Origin: Gemmatimonadota bacterium
GTDB taxonomy: Bacteria; Gemmatimonadota; Gemmatimonadetes; Gemmatimonadales; GWC2-71-9
Assembly (NCBI GenBank): GCA_003220955.1
Contig: QHTW01000019.1
Span: forward strand, 6,284 to 15,356
DNA: 9,073 bases
Direction of reading: 5' to 3'
Below, piece by piece: positions 8,596 through 9,073 of the stretch (the first letter of the stretch is position 1; each line of letters opens with the position of its first letter). Under the pieces are notes generated by a model. It was not told the origin of the DNA. It worked only from the letters and a program-made list of their open reading frames with translations, and searched no databases. The translations under genes were made by a program, and so were the position numbers.

Positions 8596-9073
8596 TCGTA
8601 CCGGATCGCGGTCACGGGCTCGAGCCCGGCCGCCTGGATGCTTGGATACAGCGGCGCCAGGGTGGCGATCACAAGACTCGCCGCGACGACGGCCACCGCA
8701 TCGAGCGGGTTGATCAGCACGGGAAGATGGTCGATGAAGTAGATCGACGGATCGATCGGGATGAGCTGTCCACGGTTCACCAGCGATCCCGCGATCAACC
8801 CGAGCACGGCCCCCAGCACCGTGCCCGTCAAGCCGATGAACACGCCTTGCGTCAGGAACACGCGGCGGATGCGGCCACGCTGCATGCCCATCGCCAACAG
8901 GATGCCGATCTCGCGCGTTTTGTCGCGCACCACCATCGTCAGCGTGCCGACGACGTTGAAGGCAGCCACCACGCAGATCAGGAAGACGACGAGCCCCATC
9001 GCGAGCTTCTCGAGTTTCAATGCCGAAAAGAGCGACCGGTTCTGGAGCTGCCAATCGAGCGCGCGATAGGGAT
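8592..9073 (-). CDS. Lipoprotein-releasing ABC transporter permease, LolC/LolE type (partial, 5' end outside window)
   Basis: Only the last 159 residues are visible, about the final 40% of a typical 400-residue LolC/E protein. The fragment opens with DWQLQNRSLFSALKLEK, the family's periplasmic-domain exit. Three membrane segments follow, at fragment residues about 24-48, 71-98 and 122-145. The cytoplasmic loop between the first two carries RDKTREIGILLAMGMQRGRIRR, the coupling-helix region of FtsX/MacB-type permeases. The C-terminal GLEPVTAIRYE matches the usual 'P..ALR.E' ending. LolC/E permeases extract lipoproteins from the inner membrane with LolD. The reading frame continues unbroken to the window edge, so the first methionine-like codon inside (TTG at 9020) is not the true start. 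The fragment does not show whether it is LolC, LolE or a single hybrid permease (LolF type), so no symbol is given. The stop overlaps lolD by 4 nt. Confidence 0.9.
   Translation of the reverse strand, partial: PYRALDWQLQNRSLFSALKLEKLAMGLVVFLICVVAAFNVVGTLTMVVRDKTREIGILLAMGMQRGRIRRVFLTQGVFIGLTGTVLGAVLGLIAGSLVNRGQLIPIDPSIYFIDHLPVLINPLDAVAVVAASLVIATLAPLYPSIQAAGLEPVTAIRYE

Noticed and set aside
8596..9054. N-terminal extension of lolD to a start near 9054
   Set aside because: The extra residues are a low-complexity Arg-rich read-through of the permease gene in another frame. The LolD family begins at the ATG at 8595, which overlaps the permease stop as ATGA.

Overview
The window looks like chromosomal DNA from a high-GC diderm bacterium. 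All eight recognisable genes lie on the minus strand. Genes for lipid A synthesis (lpxD), outer-membrane protein assembly (bamA, ompH/skp) and lipoprotein release (lolC/E, lolD) show an LPS-type outer membrane. Between them sits an mcsA-mcsB-clpC cassette of the kind best known from Firmicutes. That combination, with the G+C richness, suggests Gemmatimonadota or a relative. The taxon is inferred from gene content, not proven.

In the direction of transcription (from high to low coordinates) the layout is: the C-terminal part of a LolC/E-type permease (runs off the right edge), lolD, mcsA, mcsB, clpC, bamA, ompH/skp, and the first 248 codons of lpxD (runs off the left edge). The spacing is very tight. 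lolC/E-lolD overlap by 4 nt (ATGA), lolD-mcsA by 1 nt (TGATG), mcsA-mcsB by 1 nt (TAATG), and clpC-bamA by 4 nt (GTGA). The gaps are 25 nt for mcsB-clpC, 45 nt for bamA-ompH and 22 nt for ompH-lpxD. No intergenic stretch exceeds 50 nt, and I see no terminator, tRNA, rRNA, insertion sequence or CRISPR. The simplest reading is one polycistronic unit whose promoter lies beyond the right edge.

The genes form two functional groups. The envelope group handles lipoprotein release from the inner membrane (LolCD), periplasmic chaperoning of unfolded outer-membrane proteins (Skp), their insertion (BamA), and the second acylation of lipid A precursor (LpxD). The proteolysis group consists of a zinc-finger activator (McsA), a protein arginine kinase (McsB) and an unfoldase (ClpC) that in Bacillus reads phospho-arginine and feeds ClpP. 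The Firmicutes repressor gene ctsR, which normally heads mcsA-mcsB-clpC, is absent. Its place is taken by lolCD, and bamA follows immediately. This is the main point of interest: an arginine-phosphorylation quality-control module physically and perhaps translationally coupled to outer-membrane biogenesis. ClpC keeps the two N-domain glutamates expected for phospho-arginine docking, while McsB appears to lack the Arg-Asp pair of its own phospho-arginine pocket. Smaller oddities are a strong stem-loop and a G8 run in the bamA signal-peptide region and a CxxC pair in a predicted BamA surface loop.
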